Shown here piece by piece: positions 24,191-35,750 of a DNA stretch of 64,000 nt (position 1 is its first letter; each line of letters begins with the position of its first letter). The DNA is taken from NCBI RefSeq assembly GCF_021130785.1, contig NC_060211.1, positions 29,993,001-30,057,000 on the forward strand, read 5' to 3'. A program made the position numbers and the translations under genes. The notes under the pieces were generated by a model. The model ran no database searches. It was not told the DNA's origin and saw nothing but the letters and a program-made list of their open reading frames with translations. Source of the DNA: Homalodisca vitripennis (lineage: Eukaryota; Arthropoda; Insecta; Hemiptera; Cicadellidae).

Positions 24191-24194
24191 CCAA

Positions 24195-24793
24195 ACTAAG
24201 AGGTGACGAAAATTACTTCCAAACATTCTAAGAAAGTTCTTGAAGTCATCTGGACTAATGTTCTGAAAAGTGCAATTTCATTAAACTTATTTTTGTTCGC
24301 AAAAATGTCTTTCATCTTTTCTTATTTTTTGTCCACTACTAAACAATGAATTAGTACCACCATAATGGCAGCCGCCACTTCAACATTCATGCTGCTTGTT
24401 CAAGAACCAGCAAAATACTAAGCAGGAAATTTGTCACACGAAAGGTTGCTTGCTTGATTGCTGGGCAAAAATAGACCTTTCTATTGATCAACCGCTCGCA
24501 AAGAAACATGCTCAGAAGCAAATATCTGAGCAGCCACGCGCCATTTTGTTTACACTACAGCTGCTTACCCATTATATAAGTATATTGTATTTTTGTGTGC
24601 AGGCATATACAAGCGTAAATATTAATTGAACAAATTAACGTAGCCAAAAAAGTATCCAGTATCAAGAGAGCTTACATTTTGGTGTGAGGTTAGCCGCTAA
24701 GTGGCAGTGGCCAGATCAGGGGATAGAGCAAGCGTGCGAGTGCCGAGCAGTGGTGGGGATACTGGGAGAAGGCGGCATCACAACGGTGGAGGG
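24195..24793. other. No recognisable feature
   Basis: The plus frame at 24396-24629 has no recognisable similarity. Nothing else was seen. Confidence 0.45.
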
Positions 24794-24802
24794 GTGTTTA
24801 CC

Positions 24803-25834
24803 AGCTATGTGAAGCTGGCGGCACCCATTAACGAAAATACGAAAAAAACTATTGGAATCTTTTGTTTAGCGTTTGTTTAGGTTTGTTTAGCTATTTTTAG
24901 CGTTTGTTTGCCATTAATATGTGAAATATGCAAAAAAAAAAAACAGTGGGTGCCGCTAGCTTAACTTAATTTCATTACGTTTGATATAAGGAATAATTAA
25001 TTTAACGTTTTTTTAATCCAACATAATTTTAATGAATATTATTAATATTATTATACACTGAAAGATTTGCATAAGATATATATAAATATATAAAATACAA
25101 CAATGAAAAGTAACAAAATAATGAATTATATCATACTGTACGATTATAAAAGTATCATGTGTTTTTGCATCCAACACAATTTTAATGAATATTTCATAAT
25201 ATTACTATACACAGTAAGATTTTCATTATAAAGAGTACAACTAAGGGACAATTTTAGTTTTAATATCCAATTTTAGTAAAAAGGACAATAATGATGAAAA
25301 TTGTTCAAAATTACCGCTTTATTGTTTAATTATAAATATTGTTTTGAAGATGTACTACATTATGATACATGGTACCAATTTTAAGAAACAAATCTAATAT
25401 AGTAAAAACGATAACATTTTTTTACCTTATCGATATATAACGTAAAAACTGTTTCTTAAATATAAAACGTAAGCTATAAATTTATAAAATATTGTGAAAC
25501 ATTTGGCATATATATAACATTATAAACATACGATATTGTTACCTTGATTAAATATAGATAATAATATATTAAGTTTATAGACAAAATGGCAAAACATACA
25601 GTTACAAATATTTTAAACATTTAATCATAACTTAGATATTGCAAAGCGAACAATTTGCCGCTGGTGTGAAGCTAGCGGCACCCACTGTTTTTTTGCATAT
25701 TTCGCATATTAATGCCAAACAAACGCTAAAAATAGCTAAACAAACGCTAAAAATAGCTAAACAAACGCTAAAAAAACGATTCCACTAGTTTTTGGCGTAT
25801 TTTCGTTAATGGGTGCCGCCAGCTCCACACAGCT
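24803..25834. mobile_element. Non-autonomous TIR element with 9-bp TSD (Mutator-like?)
   Basis: The ends are inverted: AGCTATGTGAAGCTGGCGGC at 24803 and its complement (two mismatches) at 25834, with arms of about 160 bp continuing to about 24962 and from about 25672. Perfect 9-bp target duplications, GTGTTTACC, flank it (24794-24802 and 25835-25843). No transposase frame is present. Long TIRs plus a 9-bp TSD fit Mutator-like elements; Merlin-like is the alternative. Each arm is itself bounded by inverted GCGGCACCCA motifs. Confidence 0.75.
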
Positions 25835-25949
25835 GTGTTTACCACACCCTGCGTGAACTAAAATCGCCAGTGTCTTTTTGTAAGTGGTTTACCATAATGA
25901 TGTGAGAACCAATAAAGATTTACTATGTACTTATATTAAGAAAGGGTGG

Positions 25950-27109
25950 TGTTCCGAGTTAGCGAAAAAGACAGGAGGTCTCGGAAGCGCGCCCCTCCCA
26001 AACTCGGAGCAAATAAAAAAAAAAAAATCACATGCCACTAGTGGGAAGAGACAAAAAGCGAGACAAGATTTCGAGTACTGGATATAATTAGTAGGTGGCA
26101 AACATTTCCATGCAAAATACAATATACAGTTAACTGCAGCACCACGGTGCACCCGCGTAACTTAAAAAACTAAATAACAACAATAAAATAAATTCCAATA
26201 ATAACAATAACATAATAAATAAATAATATAATATTAATAACACAATAAATAGAAATTTGGTCTATAAATAACATATATCAGGTACGGCAAGTAGGAAAAA
26301 TTATCTTTAACAGGTAAGTGTTATGAACTGAGGGGAGGGAAAAGGTTGTAGAATTTCTAGGCCCACTATTTTTAAAAAGTAATTTGGTTTCAGGTTTGTA
26401 GCCAAAAAAATAAAAAAAAATATTTAAAGCCGATTTTTCGAAGGAGGCGGGGGGCTTAGTTGCCTCCACGAATCCGAATTAAAGATGAAATCCTCCCCTT
26501 CAGTTTCATGTAACTAAACTAAATACACACTACTCTTAACACTGGCCCTCCTCCAGATCTAATATCTGGCAGCGCTCGCTGCACCCCAATCCTCGCAAGT
26601 TCAGTATTTAGAAAAAGTAAAAAAACATTTTGGATCCAACCTTGTTCCAGATGAAATGAATATGAGCACATGCACTCCGGTTGGATGCCGGTACAGGAGC
26701 ACTGGCAGGGCGCGGGGCATTCAGTTTTTGGTTTCAGTGGTTTCCATTGGACAGACTCGCCGCACCAGTCCCGCTGACGACACTCACGGGGACCCTGCCG
26801 AAAGTCGGTGAAGTTAGCCAGCCCATGTGGGAACGGGACGAGCAGCGAACAGACAGCAAACGCAGTAGCTTCTCCGAACGTGTCTCCGAAGAGTCTGACC
26901 GCTCCGAACAGTAGCCGGTGCCGGTGCCGGTGAACAGCTGGTCGGTAAAAACTAGTCAAGGTCAACCAGCTGACCTCAAACCCAAATCAGTCCAACCAGG
27001 CAAAAATCAAAAACTTGACGGAGTGACTCCCCCACCGACTGACAAGAGTGGCCGAGGTGGGAAAAATAATAGACAAAAAATAAAATTGCCCAAACTGAGC
27101 CCCGGCTCA
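25950..27109 (-). repeat. 3' LTR of gypsy element
   Basis: 1160 bp. It matches 32391-33528 almost base for base; the differences are nearly all 1-2 nt homopolymer length changes. Confidence 0.95.
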
Positions 27110-27121
27110 ACCTCCCCCACT
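27110..27121 (-). promoter_or_regulatory. Polypurine tract of gypsy element
   Basis: AGTGGGGGAGGT on the coding (minus) strand directly precedes the 3' LTR, the expected site for plus-strand priming. Confidence 0.7.
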
Positions 27122-27347
27122 AAAAAGGGTGCAACCCCAAACAAAACCTCTCCCCCCACTGAAAGAAGAACCAACAAGCTCTGGCACAGGAAAACGGGAA
27201 GTCGAGAACCCTAACAGGAAACGAAGTCCTGAGCAGGAGGCAGACAAAAACACGATCCTCCTTGAAATATTGAGAGGCGCCTCTCTTGGAGAAAGAAGAA
27301 AACAGAAAGAGAGTTAAAACGACACTACAGAGAAAAACCAGGGGTGA

Positions 27348-28244
27348 TCAGTCCCCGGACACCCCCGCAGCCGCACCAGTATCCAGAGCATGACCAGAGG
27401 TATCACCACGGAAGGCCTTCAGATGAGAAACATGGGCCTTCCGCCACAACCTCCCCGATACGGGATCAACCAACTCAGCAGTAACTGGGGAGAGAAAACG
27501 AAGAATCCGGTGAGGACCTGTCCACCGATAGCAAAGTTTGGCTGCCCGTTTATCCACGGCCGAACTGACCGGATGGGCCTTACAAAAGACAAGATCCCCC
27601 ACCTGGAAGGGGTTAGCAATACGTCCCTTATTGAATTTCCTCCTCACCCTTTCCCTAGACTGTAGGAGCTTAACCCTGACTGCTTCCCAAGTGTCACTTA
27701 CATTGGGAGTACCAGGTACTGGTAGAAGACTATCCAGGACTCCAGAGATTAGACAAGGGATCAGAAGGAGGACGACTAAACATGACCTGAAAAGGCGTGG
27801 AATCATGACTTTCGTGAAGAGCAGAATTGAAGGCTAACTGAAGCCAGCTCAGTTTTCATCCCAGGTAGTTTGTTTCTCAGCGTGATAAGCGATGAGGGCG
27901 GCTCTGAGATTGCGGTTGAACCGCTCAGCATGAGAAGGCTGGGGGTAGTAAGGAGATGTAGTAACATGTTTGATTCCATGCCCAAAACAGAAGCGATGAA
28001 ACTCCCTCGACACGAATTGTGTGCCGTTATCCGAGACGAAGGTGGCGGGCACTCCAAAATTCTGTAGAAGGCGGGACTTGAGTGCCTTGACGGTGAGCGA
28101 CGCCGTGGCACTCCTAAGAGGAATCAACCAGCAAAACTTAGAGAAAGCATCCACAGCAACAAGCAGGGAGGTGTTCCCTGACTTGCTACGGGGAAAGGGT
28201 CCCACATAGTCAATGAACACTTTCTCAAGAGGCCGCTCCGCCAC
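27348..28244 (-). pseudogene. Gypsy integrase (core and C-terminal), frameshifted
   Basis: The retroviral-type DDE integrase core (27849-28244) shows VFIDYVGPFPRSKSG (first Asp), FVSDNGTQFVS (second Asp) and SHAERFNRN (Glu). The C-terminal part (27348-27806) is in another frame and has PFQVGDLVFC and a GPY-type YRWTGPHRI motif before KAHVSHLKAF. The zinc-binding N-terminal part lies upstream at about 28290-28400. The frame change falls between 27806 and 27849. Confidence 0.9.
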
Positions 28245-28285
28245 CTCGGAGGAAAAGAAGTCCTAATTTGGTATTTTGTGCTGGT

Positions 28286-29895
28286 TTACTGACCGAGCAA
28301 AGATGACAAAGCTCGTACTCTACCAGCAATGTCTCTGTCCATACTCTTCCAGATGAACTTATCTCTGATTTTAGCGATGGTCTTGTGAATACCTAAATGA
28401 CCGCCCACGGGAGAAACATGAAAGTAGGAAAAGACCATCGGTATGAGGGCACTCGGCAGAACAATCTTGGGACCACCTCCGCGTCGGGCACGACAGCAGA
28501 GGACACCCTTGGACAAGAAGTAAGGAGAGTGGGCTTCTCCCTCCTGGAGCTCACCAATGATGTTTGACAACTCGGGGTCTTGAAGTTGGTGAGAGCCAAA
28601 ACTCTCAAAGGCAGCAGGGAAATCCAACATCACAGTCCCACACAACGGTGCTTGAGAATCAACAGGATCGCTGGGTAGATGATACATTCTAGAAAGAGCA
28701 TCGGCGACGACGTTTTGGGTACCGCGAATGTGCTGCACCCTGAATTTAAAGGCCGCAATTTTGACAATCCCAGCGACCAATCTTCCCGAGTTGTCGAGGA
28801 TGGGGCCAATAGCCAGGAAAAAGAGCCTGATTGTCAGTTTCCAGCAGAAATTCGGAATGCTCTAGGAACCTCCGAAACTTATCCATGCCGAAAACGACGC
28901 CAGACACTCCAGCTCATAAATAGAAGATTTCTTTTTCCTGAAGGGTCAAAGTCCTAGATGCAAAAGCTATAGGTTGCCGAGCGCCGTCTGAATTCTTGAG
29001 AAGCACAGCTCCTACAGCACAGGATGAGGAGTCAGTCTGCAAGATGAAGGGCCTACTAAAGTCCGGTATTCGCAGCACAGGAGGTTGGATAATGGCCTCC
29101 CTAAGCAGTTGAAAAGCACGTTCTTGATCTTCACCCCAAACGAACTTTGCGTCTTTCCTTCTTAAGGTGTTCAGAGGGGCGGCCACCTCGGCAAAGTCAG
29201 GAATAAACCTACGGTAGAAATTAACCATCCGATGAATCTGGCAACACCCTTGGCATCCTTCGGAGGAGGGAAATCCCGAATGCCTTGGGTCCTGGCAGGG
29301 TCTATAGATACACCCTAGACGACACGAGGTGACCGAGAAACGGAGATATTTCAGACTTGGCGTAAGACACCTTCTCCGGATTGACCTGTAAGGCCAGCCC
29401 TATACCCAACCTAACCAAGACCTCCACAAGAGGTTTAACGTGTTCCGTGAAAGACTCACTGTAGACCAGAAGGTCCCATCAAGATAATTAAAGACATATC
29501 TGAACTTCACATCGTGGAAGATGGGAGTCCAAGCAACCTAGTTAACGTTTGGGCCCCCACAGCTAGCCCCATAGGCACAGATCGGTACTGATACAAATTC
29601 CACGGAATCACAGGAAGGCCGTGAGAGGACGTGATTCCTTCTTCAACGGAATCTGATGATATGCTTGGTTCAAATCAAATATAGTGAAAAATTTGGCCTT
29701 ACCGAACCAATCAAAAGCAGAATGGAGATCGGGGAGAGGCACTGAGTCTATTTCAATTTTGGCATTAAGTTTTCTTAGGGTCAACCACCATACGATGTTT
29801 TCCATTAGGCTTTGGAACCAAGAACGCTGGACTGGCATACGATGAGTTTGAGGGCTCAATAACTCCTTGATCCAAGAGATCCTTGATGATACCAC
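28286..29895 (-). pseudogene. Gypsy reverse transcriptase and RNase H, frameshifted
   Basis: RT begins at about 29895 with RKLNAKIEID, SVPLPDLHSAFDWF and motif A FFTIFDLNQAYHQIPL. The catalytic YLDD-type motif is recognisable near 29490 but split by a frame change. RT connection and RNase H follow at 28914-29228 (FYRRFIPDFAEVAAPLN, then FILQTDSSSCAVGAVLL with the first RNase H Asp). The RNase H end, with NVVADALSRM, and the start of the integrase zinc finger (HVSPVGGHLGIHKT) are at 28286-28780. At least three frame changes occur; see the LTR finding for why some may be artefacts. Confidence 0.9.
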
Positions 29896-29976
29896 GCATA
29901 ACCTCCATCTTTGGAGGAGCCAACTTGTATTGGGTGGGAGCGTACTGGCTGAGTGTCAGTCAGACGAATTTCATAT

Positions 29977-30590
29977 TCAAGGAGATGGGTAGAAACCGAG
30001 CTTGGGTGTGAGGACCTCCGGAAAATCTTGAGCAAAGCTCACGGAGAACCCCAGCTTGCTCCTCATCCAAGTGACCGAATGGGTCCCCAGGGCAGAACCT
30101 TCCTCACACTCCACCTCCACAACCTGCGGCGTCGATTTGCATTTATCAGAAAAGGGGACTGACACTCGCCGATTGAATTTGAAATAAGACTGGCCCGCCT
30201 GAAGATCCAGCACCAAACCAGTCTTTTGAATAAAATCCGCCCCCAAAATACAATCCATACTCAGGTCCTGGGCCACAAGGAAGCTCCACACCCATGAAAA
30301 ATATTCAACCTTAAACTTGATTGAAGCCTTCTTCGAAATTGGAAGAGGGGAAATTAGAAGCAGTCCCAGCAAGTTAAAGAAGACTCCTCGGTGTGCTTCA
30401 CCAAACCTAACCTTGAAATGGCTTCAAAAAGACGGGAAGAGATGAGGCTACAGGCTGACCCGGAATCAACTAGGGCCTTATGCACTGAGTCTCCCACTAA
30501 GATATTGATATAAGGGCACACCGAAGATGCTGTCCTAAGCCGTAGGTTTCCCTTCTCTGCTAGGCTCATAGTGTCCAAACTATTAATCAA
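29977..30590 (-). pseudogene. Gypsy aspartic protease, frameshifted
   Basis: KALVDSGSACSLIS at about 30480 is the retropepsin active site (Asp-Ser-Gly). MDCILGADFIQKTG in the next frame (29977-30372) is the downstream Ile-Leu-Gly segment of the fold. The two frames overlap by about 20 bp near 30360. It would process the Gag-Pol polyprotein. Confidence 0.85.
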
Positions 30591-30644
30591 ATTTTTCGCA
30601 CAGGTACTATTTTTTTGAAATTTTTTCTTAGACCTCGGGGAACT

Positions 30645-31910
30645 TCAGATAAAACCCCCCTTTGATCTAGTTTTTTGGACCAGTGCGATATCTCCTAGGA
30701 CACTCCCGACAGTATGACCTTGTTCACCACAGGCATAGCAGATGGGTAGACGAAGCCCACCTGAGTGGTGTGGCCCATCCACGGGATTCTGTACGGCCGT
30801 GACAGCCCTGGAGGGCTGGATGGAACGATGATTGTTCCTCTCCGCCCTCTGCCGGTCAGCAAACTGCACGCTGCGCGAAGCAATGCACAGACGGTCCAGT
30901 TCAGAAAAGGTGGAAGGGCGACCAGCAAAAACCAGACGGGACCTCTCTTCAGGATTGAGACCCTCAAGAATGGTGGTGACCACAGTACGTTCGGGATATT
31001 GAGCCTTAACACCCTATCAGTGTCCCTCACCTCGGCCACAAACTTTGCCAAACTCTCTCCGTTGCCCTGAGGCCTAAAGAATTTCTCCACACGGAGACGT
31101 TCCCTCAACTGACCAGGAACAAAGAAATCCAATGCCTCCCTATGAAAATCATCCAGGTACCACCCCTCTGGAGAACTCGAACCAGACAGTCACCCAAAGG
31201 TGGCCTACAAAACGGAGAGATGACATGCAGGAAGCTCGCTCCCTGAAGACCAGGCAAGTCATGCAGTCGCAGGATCTCAGAAAGAAACCGCAGCAAGGCT
31301 TCAGTATCAAGACCATCCACCGTTGGTAGTCGCTGCAGCAACGGGGTAAGTGGGTTTGGAAGCTTGTGATACTGAACAAAGGATCCCGTCATCACAGTCC
31401 CCAGTCCTCCAGATCCAGCAGGGCATTTGGGTCACAGGCCCCCGGGCCCCGTCCACACCAGACACCTCCGCAACGACCTGATCCAGGGATCTGGCCTTCA
31501 CCCTTAACAGCCGCAGCAAGAGTCAACCGCAGACACAGTTTTTTCAGGAGCCTTTGCCCCCTCGTCCCTCTCGAGTACAGTCAGCAGGCTGTCCACCAAG
31601 GTGATGCGTTCCTCCAACCACTCCCTATCACCAGAACTGGTAAGCTTGGATCTAAGTAGCGACAGCCTCATATGTAGATGGGTAAGCCGGGACAAATACC
31701 TAGCCCTCTCTCGGCCAGTAGGCGGCGACTCCAACCAGTCCTCCTGACTATTTTCAAAAGTCTCCAACTTAGCCTCCAAAATAGCCTCTGCTTCTGGAAC
31801 GTCAAATCTCTAGGCCAGGTCGTGTCCAGTTCCATATTATCACGCAGTTTGCTTCCGCATGGACTCGCAGTCGGAACCCGGATTAAGCCCACGAGCCAAC
31901 AACTCAAAAT
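30645..31910 (-). pseudogene. Gypsy gag, capsid and zinc knuckle, frameshifted
   Basis: The N-terminal helical part is at 31504-31779 (ARYLSRLTHLHMRLSLL, charged). Capsid-like segments follow (LPTVDGLDTEALLRFLSEIL at about 31270-31340, then LRVEKFFRPQGNGESLAKFV at about 31050-31110). A CCHC knuckle begins CYACGEQGH near 30735; its last Cys lies in the neighbouring frame, so a one-base shift cuts the knuckle. Many small frames in this interval are pieces of the same gene or noise. The start codon was not fixed. Confidence 0.75.
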
Positions 31911-32369
31911 GGAGATCCTCCTTCAGCAAGTATTCAGGCACCAGAGAGACAGGCATGATAACAAAGAGTAACAAAAAACTAACAAACAACACAACTGACT
32001 CGAAGTCAACGACTAACAAAGCAATAACTAAGGCGACAAGTGAATAACTTAGTGAGACAACACTCTCAGCAGGGTCCCCAGAATTCCTGCCGTCCACGAA
32101 ACACGTCAGCGAATCCAAAATACCACAGCAAAACACTACGCCGTACCAGAACAAAACCAGGAAAAACAACGAAGACAAGATATAACAAAAACACACAAGT
32201 AACAAGAATCCGAAAAATAATAAACAAGTTTACACACTTCCTGTAGATCGGCGGAAAATAGCACAGCCGAGACGGCACAGGCGCAGGAAGTCAACTAACA
32301 ACTTCAACTCGTGCCTCTCACCACCAGTGGCAAAACAAAACCCCGGGCCCGCAGAGGGTAAAAACACGT

Positions 32370-32387
32370 AACCACGCTCTGCTACCA
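32370..32387 (-). promoter_or_regulatory. Primer binding site of gypsy element
   Basis: TGGTAGCAGAGCGTGGTT on the coding strand begins three bases inside the 5' LTR. The leading TGG pairs with a tRNA CCA end; the primer tRNA was not identified. Confidence 0.7.
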
Positions 32388-32390
32388 TTT

Positions 32391-33528
32391 TGTTCCGAGT
32401 TAGCGAAAAAGACAGGAGGTCTCGGAAGCGCGCCCCTCCCAAACTCGGAGCAAATAAAAAAAAAAATCACATGCCACTAGTGGGAAGAGACAAAAAGCGA
32501 GACAAGATTTCGAGTACTGGATATAATTAGTAGTGGCAAACATTTTCATGCAAAATACAATATACAGTTAACTGCAGCACCACGGTGCACCGCGTAACTT
32601 AAAAACTAAATAACAACAATAAAATAAATTCCAATAATAACAATAACATAATAAATAAATAATATAATATTAATAACACAATAAATAGAAATTTGGTCTA
32701 TAAATAACATATATCAGGTACGGCAAGTAGGAAAAATTATCTTTAACAGGTAAGTGTTATGAACTGAGGGAGGAAAAGGTTGTAGAATTTCTAGGCCCAC
32801 TATTTTTAAAAAGTAATTTGGTTTCAGGTTTGTAGCCAAAAAATAAAAAAAAATATTTAAAGCCGATTTTCGAAGGAGGCGGGGGCTTAGTTGCCTCCAC
32901 GAATCCGAATTAAAGATGAAATCCTCCCCTTCAGTTCATGTAACTAAACTAAATACACACTACTCTTAACACTGGCCCTCCTCCAGATCTAATATCTGGC
33001 AGCGCTCGCTGCACCCCAATCCTCGCAAGTTCAGTATTAGAAAAGTAAAAAAACATTTTGGATCCAACCTTGTTCCAGATGAAATGAATATGAGCACATG
33101 CACTCCGGTTGGATGCCGGTACAGGAGCACTGGCAGGGCGCGGGGCATTCAGTTTTGGTTTTCAGTGGTTTCATTGGACAGACTCGCCGCACCAGTCCCG
33201 CTGACGACACTCACGGGGACCCTGCCGAAAGTCGGTGAAGTTAGCCAGCCATGTGGAACGGGACGAGCAGCGAACAGACAGCAAACGCAGTAGCTTCTCC
33301 GAACGTGTCTCCGAAGAGTCTGACCGCTCCGAACAGTAGCCGGTGCCGGTGCCGGTGAACAGCTGGTCGGTAAACTAGTCAAGGTCAACCAGCTGACCTC
33401 AACCAATCAGTCCAACCAGGCAGAAAATCAAAACTTGACGGAGTGACTCCCCCACCGACTGACAAGAGTGGCCGAGGTGGGAAAATAATAGACAAAAAAA
33501 TAAATTGCCCAAACTGAGCCCCGGCTCA
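32391..33528 (-). repeat. 5' LTR of gypsy element
   Basis: 1138 bp, TG...CA ends; the counterpart of 25950-27109. It should carry the element promoter, reading toward lower coordinates. Confidence 0.95.
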
Positions 33529-33884
33529 GTGGTTGAGATGTTTGTTAATGAATAAAACCCACGAGCTTGCATGTGCAATGATGCAATGGTGCAATGTGAA
33601 TTTATAATTTGTACAAGCAGTGTTAACTTTAACCAAGGATTCCAACTCAACTTTAATTGAAAATTATAATTTTTATGGTTGCATTAAACAGAATCTACAC
33701 TTTGAAGTATTAATTTTTAATGTTGTGAAGTTGAATTGGTAAATGTAATACAAAAATTAAAAATTATACTAGAAAGGTAGTTACAATTATATTGTTGAAT
33801 TTTCTGTAGAAGAGGATAGTATAATAAAAACATGCATTCAATAATTTATTCACAAAGGACTATGACAAATAAAAAAGTGTTTAT
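33529..33884 (-). promoter_or_regulatory. Gene 3 3' flank with poly(A) signal
   Basis: TTTATT at 33845-33850 reads AATAAA on the minus strand, 35 bp past the gene 3 stop. The rest is AT-rich with no other feature. Confidence 0.5.
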
Positions 33885-34376
33885 TTAAGGCAAACAATTA
33901 ACAATTTCAGTTGCAATTTTCAATGCCAGTTTGTTAGCTTTGGGAAGAAACTCATTCAGTTGCTCCTGGATGTCCTGTATGTAGCTTTCACAGCTCTGCG
34001 GCAACTCGAGAAAACATCCTAAACTCTTGGGGAAGCCATCGTTGGCACATTGGTAAACCTGGTTGCAGATTGCTTCCACCGACCCTGACACATTAGTCAA
34101 AAAGCCAACTGTAGTATTGACCAGATCTTCAACTACGTGTTCTAATGCATCAATATCACAGTTTTTAAGATTTCTTTTGATGAGGTTGGAAATAGTTGGC
34201 TTTATTTTCATCACGCTTTTTAAAATTTCTTCATGATTTGATCTGGACCATTCATCTTTGAATGAGTCTAAGACGTACACAAGTTTAGCCAACTGTTGTT
34301 CCAGACCGTTAGGCTCTTGTTCCAGTAATGGATCGTATGGTTTGAGTTTTAATTTTGTAGACTCATCAGCAGAAAC
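33885..34376 (-). CDS. Gene 3, exon 2: secreted cysteine-patterned helical protein (family unknown)
   Basis: The last coding exon encodes 163 of 182 residues; exon 1 is at 38870-38926. It opens with Val-Ser-Ala-Asp-Glu after a TTTCAG acceptor (AG at 34377-34378), phase 0. It has six Cys: NLKNC, EAIC, VYQC, LGC, LPQSC and IVNC. From NLKNC the frame is C-x36-C-x10-C-x39-C, the same as genes 1 and 2, with extra Cys at EAIC and PQSC. It lacks the upstream PxQC cysteine and the C-terminal tail, ending two residues after the last framework Cys. Possible N-glycosylation sites are NTT and NVS. Sequence identity to the other two is low outside the Cys frame, so it is the most diverged copy. Confidence 0.74.
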   Translation of the reverse strand, partial: VSADESTKLKLKPYDPLLEQEPNGLEQQLAKLVYVLDSFKDEWSRSNHEEILKSVMKIKPTISNLIKRNLKNCDIDALEHVVEDLVNTTVGFLTNVSGSVEAICNQVYQCANDGFPKSLGCFLELPQSCESYIQDIQEQLNEFLPKANKLALKIATEIVNCLP

Positions 34377-34378
34377 CT

Positions 34379-35608
34379 GAAATTAAAGTAAGAAAATCAT
34401 AATTTTGTTAATTTACGATACTAACAAATTATATGTATAATTTTTAGGAGAAACGATGTTTTTATAACCTTCTGCATAACATGCGATCTTAGTAAGCTGA
34501 TATGCCAAATCTGAAGACCAATCTTACGCACCAGAATGTTATATTTATTTTTTTTAATACTTAGATTAGAACCAAATATAATTAAATTTTCACTGCTTAC
34601 CAGCTAGCACAGTTTTGAAATATTATTACTAAACTGAAGATCCCAGATTTCTTCAAATGATAGCCTATCTCTGTTATCCATAACCTTTTCAAATCATTAT
34701 TAATTATATGTATTCTTCCAAAACTGATGTATAGAAGTATAGAAATATAATCAGCAAGATGTTTAAGGATGATTGATCAAACTGTTTTTGTAAAACTCTT
34801 ACTAATTCGTTTTTTTTTATATATTCAACGCCTGTGCTTATTAGACGCCATACTTCAAAAGTCGAACTTATAAACACTTTCAGATTGCTCAAGGATTGTT
34901 TTACTTATTCTAATGAATGTTTTGGAGATAATCACCAAACTACACTTACATATTTAATTGATGTACTCATAAGAGGTTAAGTGAAAGAAAGGACTTTTAA
35001 GTCCTAACTAGGCCACTGTAATAAAGACATTTTTCTTTTCAATTCATTTCGTATTATTTTGGAAAAGAGAATTTAAATTTTAGATTTAAATATCAGGCAC
35101 ACGAGAACTTAATTGTTTTATAAAAATAGAAAAACATATATTCAATGCAGAAAGTCATTTGTAGCTGTACAAAATGTAATGTAATGTAATGTACACATGT
35201 GTACAGTGACGTATTTTTGCAATTCACGTGTGAGTGCGTATATACGCGTTAAAAAATAAACACGTTAAAAGTAAACGATTATGATGAAGACAATGTAATC
35301 GACGGTAGGATTATGATCTCCCAATGACCTTCTTACAAAGGGAATTATAACAGCGATCGTACAATAAATCAATGTCAGCTAAGTTGAATAAAGTTACTGT
35401 CACGAATAAATGAAAATGGAATAAATATGAAACTAATCATGAACATTCTCAAACTATTACGATATGATAGAATAAGTCCGTGAGGGATACGGCTGTAAAA
35501 TTGAAGACAAAGACATACTAAAGGTTATATTAAACAAACCATTTCATTTTAAATTACCATTACGATGGAGTGAAGTTAATCATAGCCCAATAGTGAAATA
35601 TAAGTAAA
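34379..35608. other. Gene 3 intron, nothing recognised
   Basis: AT-rich sequence. A short TGTAATG tandem run lies at about 35175. No coding signal. Confidence 0.45.
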
Positions 35609-35750
35609 CTAGCTGTTTCCCGCGCCTTCGCAAGATTTTCGTAAAAGTGAATTAGGTATATTTCCAACGCCATTTTAGAGTTTACCTTGTTGCCACGATC
35701 AAGAAAATCTGTCAAAAGTTTATGTTTATAACCAGTGTACACGTAGATCT
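35609..35750 (-). mobile_element. Helitron-like 3' end (fragment)
   Basis: On the minus strand, TTGCGAAGGCGCGGGAAACA is followed by GCTAG and then T, matching the 3' end of the element at 13986-14665 (GCGAAGCCGCAGGTAACAGC then TAG). The 5' limit is uncertain; a TC preceded by A occurs near 35748. Confidence 0.4.

Larger units (their letters stand above)
25950..33528 (-). mobile_element. Gypsy (Ty3-type) LTR retrotransposon, complete, minus strand
   Basis: Two LTRs of about 1.15 kb (TG...CA) enclose gag, protease, RT, RNase H and integrase in Ty3/gypsy order, read on the minus strand. The 4-bp target duplication is GTGG (25946-25949 and 33529-33532). A primer site and polypurine tract are present. 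No envelope frame is seen between integrase and the 3' LTR, so this is a retrotransposon rather than an errantivirus. Coding is split by many frameshifts. It sits about 320 bp beyond the gene 3 poly(A) signal, in the same transcriptional orientation. Confidence 0.95.

Noticed and set aside
23860..24194. Overlapping ORFs of 85-96 codons on both strands
   Set aside because: CpG-rich composition opens several frames at once; no motif or splice context supports any.
25950..33528. Envelope gene making the gypsy element an errantivirus
   Set aside because: Only about 240 bp lie between the integrase end and the 3' LTR, with no minus-strand frame resembling an envelope.
5687..34376. Naming the three paralogues as odorant-binding or aphid bicycle-type proteins
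   Set aside because: The Cys spacing does not match odorant-binding proteins, and bicycle genes have many micro-exons; here there is one long exon.
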